Made by a program: the position numbers and the translations under genes
NCBI GenBank assembly: GCA_002701145.1
Contig: PAEE01000019.1
Location: forward strand, 1-6,831
Direction of reading: 5' to 3'
DNA length: 6,831 bases
Origin: Methanobacteriota archaeon
GTDB taxonomy: Archaea; Thermoplasmatota; Poseidoniia; Poseidoniales; Poseidoniaceae
Shown: in pieces, positions 6,208 to 6,831 of the stretch
Numbering within the stretch: the first letter of the stretch is position 1
Layout: each line of letters begins with the position of its first letter
The notes under the pieces: generated by a model
Told to the model about the DNA's origin: nothing
What the model saw: the letters and a program-made list of their open reading frames with translations, nothing else
Databases searched by the model: none

Positions 6208-6831
6208 TTATTCTCGCAAGGAACGGAGCCTCGCAGCCAGGGCAGATCTCCTACCATCTGAAGCTGAGGATTTCTCACTTGAGCGGCGTTCAAACAAATC
6301 CTTCTCCCAAATTAAAATCTGACCATCTTCAAATCCGAATGCTATTCGATTTGCACTTGATGTTGAAACCCGAGGGACTGCTGTTTTTGCTGAAGCAATC
6401 AAATCGCCAGTGGCGCCTCTAACTTCGACGGAGCCTGAAGCGTTTGATTTTCGTCCACACCAGTTGAGCCCTTCAAAACTTGAAGACTGAGTAGTAATCT
6501 GTTCGCCACCAGATGTCCAAATCTCTTGGGATTCGGCGTCTCGTGAAACTAAATCGCCCGATTCTAAGGCTACAGTGAAACCAGCCTCTGTACAATGTAG
6601 TGATTCTATTGAAGAATTTTCTTTGGAAATCGTAGTGCCATCTAAGGATGAAATTGTGCCATCTGCATGCCCGAATAATACGCGCTTTCCACCGTAGCCG
6701 CCACAGGTTACAGGAGATTCAGTTGCTAAATCCTGGTGAGTTTCACCAATTAGTACCCCACACTTAGGACGCCCTAGGCCAACTATCAACTCATCACTTG
6801 TATGAATAAACCATGGCCTCTCGTCCATTCT
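6208..6831 (-). CDS. Beta-propeller (WD40/PQQ-like) repeat protein, 3' part
   Basis: This is the C-terminal part of a protein that appears to continue beyond the right edge: the frame is still open at the last base, and the ATG at 6828 is probably internal. At least four blade-like units with hydrophobic strand - acidic/Gly turn - strand spacing are visible from that ATG: LFGHADGTISSLDG (51-64), TVALESGDLVSRD (85-97), EVRGATGDLIASA (135-147) and IAFGFEDGQILIWEKD (162-177). The last resembles a WD-type blade with Ile-Trp in place of Trp-Asp. After about residue 178 the chain becomes Ser/Arg/Glu-rich and ends in an Arg-rich helix (ALAARLRSLRE), an unusual tail after a propeller. No signal or membrane segment is visible in this part. 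Such propellers are usually binding scaffolds; the partner is unknown. Confidence 0.6.
   Translation of the reverse strand, partial: RMDERPWFIHTSDELIVGLGRPKCGVLIGETHQDLATESPVTCGGYGGKRVLFGHADGTISSLDGTTISKENSSIESLHCTEAGFTVALESGDLVSRDAESQEIWTSGGEQITTQSSSFEGLNWCGRKSNASGSVEVRGATGDLIASAKTAVPRVSTSSANRIAFGFEDGQILIWEKDLFERRSSEKSSASDGRRSALAARLRSLRE

Noticed and set aside
5209..6422. Several open frames of 78-136 codons on both strands, including one at 5664-6074 (+) and one at 5209-5550 (-)
   Set aside because: They overlap each other in many frames, have no recognisable motif and follow the hairpin stems. The lack of stops is explained by the higher G+C content of an RNA gene.

Overview
The window looks archaeal, and a marine Thermoplasmatota lineage such as the Poseidoniales (Marine Group II) is my best guess. 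The reasons are AT-rich TATA-like boxes placed about 27 bases before start codons (leaderless promoters), no convincing Shine-Dalgarno sites, acidic lipoproteins with an archaeal-style lipobox, and a protein joining His/Asp repeats, an EF-hand and a Trp/Gly-rich terminal domain. The lineage is inferred from style; no rRNA or other phylogenetic marker is present.

Left part (1-1916): a metal locus. A large substrate-binding lipoprotein of the TroA/ZnuA type runs leftwards off the window. It carries four His/Asp-rich blocks and an EF-hand. Divergent from it is a 141-residue NikR-like ribbon-helix-helix regulator with an altered metal site (His/His/Cys plus a shifted Cys). The two start codons lie 86 bases apart with back-to-back leaderless promoters, which suggests that the regulator controls metal uptake and perhaps itself.

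Middle (1917-5170): a secreted lipoprotein esterase of the polyhydroxybutyrate depolymerase/feruloyl esterase type (+), a convergent small sulfotransferase (-), and a complete class II fumarase, fumC (+), divergent from the sulfotransferase. These are single-gene units with no evident common pathway.

Right part (5171-6831): a stretch of nearly 900 bases with no credible protein gene, visibly richer in G+C than its neighbours. Read on the minus strand it is a dense series of hairpins. Twelve copies of CUUCGG and two of UUUCGG form UUCG tetraloops, most closed by complementary stems. Several stems share one design: outer stem, symmetric G-A-rich internal loop, inner stem, UUCG loop. There are also seven GGAAAC motifs, a GAGA-capped stem and a 12-bp GC stem. 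A TATA-like box lies just upstream, and the two ends can pair with each other. I read this as a large structured non-coding RNA of about 880 nt that matches no RNA class I can recall, and it is the most interesting item here. Upstream of it on the same strand is the 3' part of a beta-propeller-like protein gene that enters from the right edge.
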